This document shows positions 31,472-32,147 of a DNA stretch of 32,147 nucleotides, one piece after another (the stretch's first letter is position 1; every line of letters begins with the position of its first letter). The stretch is from NCBI GenBank assembly GCA_007132495.1, contig SLOL01000035.1, positions 1 through 32,147 of the forward strand, read 5' to 3'. The notes below the pieces were generated by a model that was not told the DNA's origin, searched no databases, and was given only the letters and a program-made list of their open reading frames with translations. The DNA comes from Balneolales bacterium (GTDB taxonomy: Bacteria > Bacteroidota > Rhodothermia > Balneolales > Natronogracilivirgulaceae). Made by a program: the position numbers and the translations under genes.

Positions 31472-32147
31472 ATGAAGATTGTAGATATCGCCGAATTCTA
31501 CGCAGATCAAGGGGGTGGAGTTAAAACCTACATCAATCAAAAGCTGTTGGCAGGTTCCAGGACCGGGCACGATGTTGTTGTGGTGGCACCGGGTGCGAAG
31601 GCTCGGGAGGAAAAGCGTTTTGGCGGACGTGTAATCTGGATACCTGGGCCGGCGTTACCCGTCGACCGGCGATATCATGTGCTTTGGAGAGAAAAAAGAG
31701 TTCATGAAATTCTGGACCGGGAAAAACCGGACGTGGTAGAAGGTTCTTCACCATGGACCGGAGGCTGGTTTGCTGCCCGATGGAAAGGCCAGGCCGTCAA
31801 GTCTTTTATTTTTCATCAGGATCCGGTGGCCGTCTATCCGCATACGATCCTGGACAGAATGATGACCTATTCCCGTGTGGACCGCTTGTTCTGGTTCTAT
31901 TGGTACTATCTTCGAATTCTGAGCAAACGCTATGATGCCACTATTGTCAGTGGCGAATGGCTGGCTGACCGGCTTAAGGGGTTTCAGATTAAAAATCCTG
32001 TTGCGGTTCCATTTGGAATAGATAAAACATTTTCCACTCCGGTACGCCGGAATCCTGAGATACGTAAAAAACTGCTTGAAGAACTCGGATTGCCGGAAGA
32101 CGCTACTCTTCTCATGGGCATTAGCCGGCACCATCCCGAAAAGCGAC
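31472..32147 (+). CDS. Glycosyltransferase family 4 protein, N-terminal part (cut by window end)
   Basis: A GT-B glycosyltransferase that moves a sugar from a nucleotide donor to an acceptor, probably in polysaccharide or glycolipid synthesis. Only the N-terminal 225 residues lie in the window. It begins MKIVDIAEFYADQGGGVKTY, with the glycine-rich acceptor loop of GT4 enzymes, and contains KPDVVEGSSPWTGGW, FIFHQDPVAVYPH and YDATIVSGEWLADRL, followed by VPFGIDKTFS, the usual link into the donor-binding domain, and ending at ISRHHPEKR. The ATG at 31472 gives the standard start; only a weak purine stretch precedes it. The frame is open to the end, so this is truncation and not a broken gene. Confidence 0.85.
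   Translation, partial: MKIVDIAEFYADQGGGVKTYINQKLLAGSRTGHDVVVVAPGAKAREEKRFGGRVIWIPGPALPVDRRYHVLWREKRVHEILDREKPDVVEGSSPWTGGWFAARWKGQAVKSFIFHQDPVAVYPHTILDRMMTYSRVDRLFWFYWYYLRILSKRYDATIVSGEWLADRLKGFQIKNPVAVPFGIDKTFSTPVRRNPEIRKKLLEELGLPEDATLLMGISRHHPEKR

Overview
The window looks like a piece of chromosome from a Gram-negative bacterium of the Bacteroidota-Balneolota-Rhodothermota group. The clues are outer-membrane-type lipoprotein signals, a LolD-type ABC ATPase, the order pheS-pheT-coiled coil-zapA with a 6S-like RNA after it, weak or absent Shine-Dalgarno sites before many genes, and the protein families present. The phylum is inferred from this and was not tested by any search. I see no rRNA, tRNA, transposase, phage gene or CRISPR array.

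Layout. (1) 1-3247, plus strand: PEP carboxylase and a small DUF2721-type membrane protein, ending at a strong hairpin. (2) 3452-5729, minus: a YmdB-type phosphodiesterase overlapping a LolD-type ATPase by 4 nt, then a membrane-anchored TPR protein. (3) 5875-14074, minus: a translation cluster, thrS-infC-rpmI-rplT, a terminator, then pheS-pheT-coiled-coil protein-zapA, closed by a probable 6S RNA. infC has no ATG/GTG/TTG able to encode its N-terminus and must start at AUC. (4) 14235-18832, minus: ychF, a PPP-type phosphatase, nusB with a long tail, and cysM-cysE for cysteine synthesis. (5) From 18834 on, plus: a lipoprotein-like gamma-glutamyltransferase lying head to head with cysE.

(6) 20839-28344 is the most individual part. 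It has a Tat-exported four-cluster ferredoxin and a formate-dehydrogenase-type cytochrome b with no catalytic subunit beside them, a VKOR-like membrane protein with CPFC but no loop cysteines, an unrecognised acidic lipoprotein, an isoprenylcysteine-methyltransferase-like membrane protein, a YigM-like transporter, a thioredoxin with a Cys-rich small membrane protein, and a PQQ-type sugar dehydrogenase lipoprotein. Several of these are dithiol or electron-transfer proteins of the envelope. (7) 28625-32147, plus: an exported S9 peptidase, a two-CBS-domain protein, and the start of a family-4 glycosyltransferase cut by the window end.

Most of the window is ordinary housekeeping. The observations most worth following are the 6S-like RNA, the AUC start of infC, the orphan ferredoxin/cytochrome b pair, and the VKOR-like protein without its relay cysteines.
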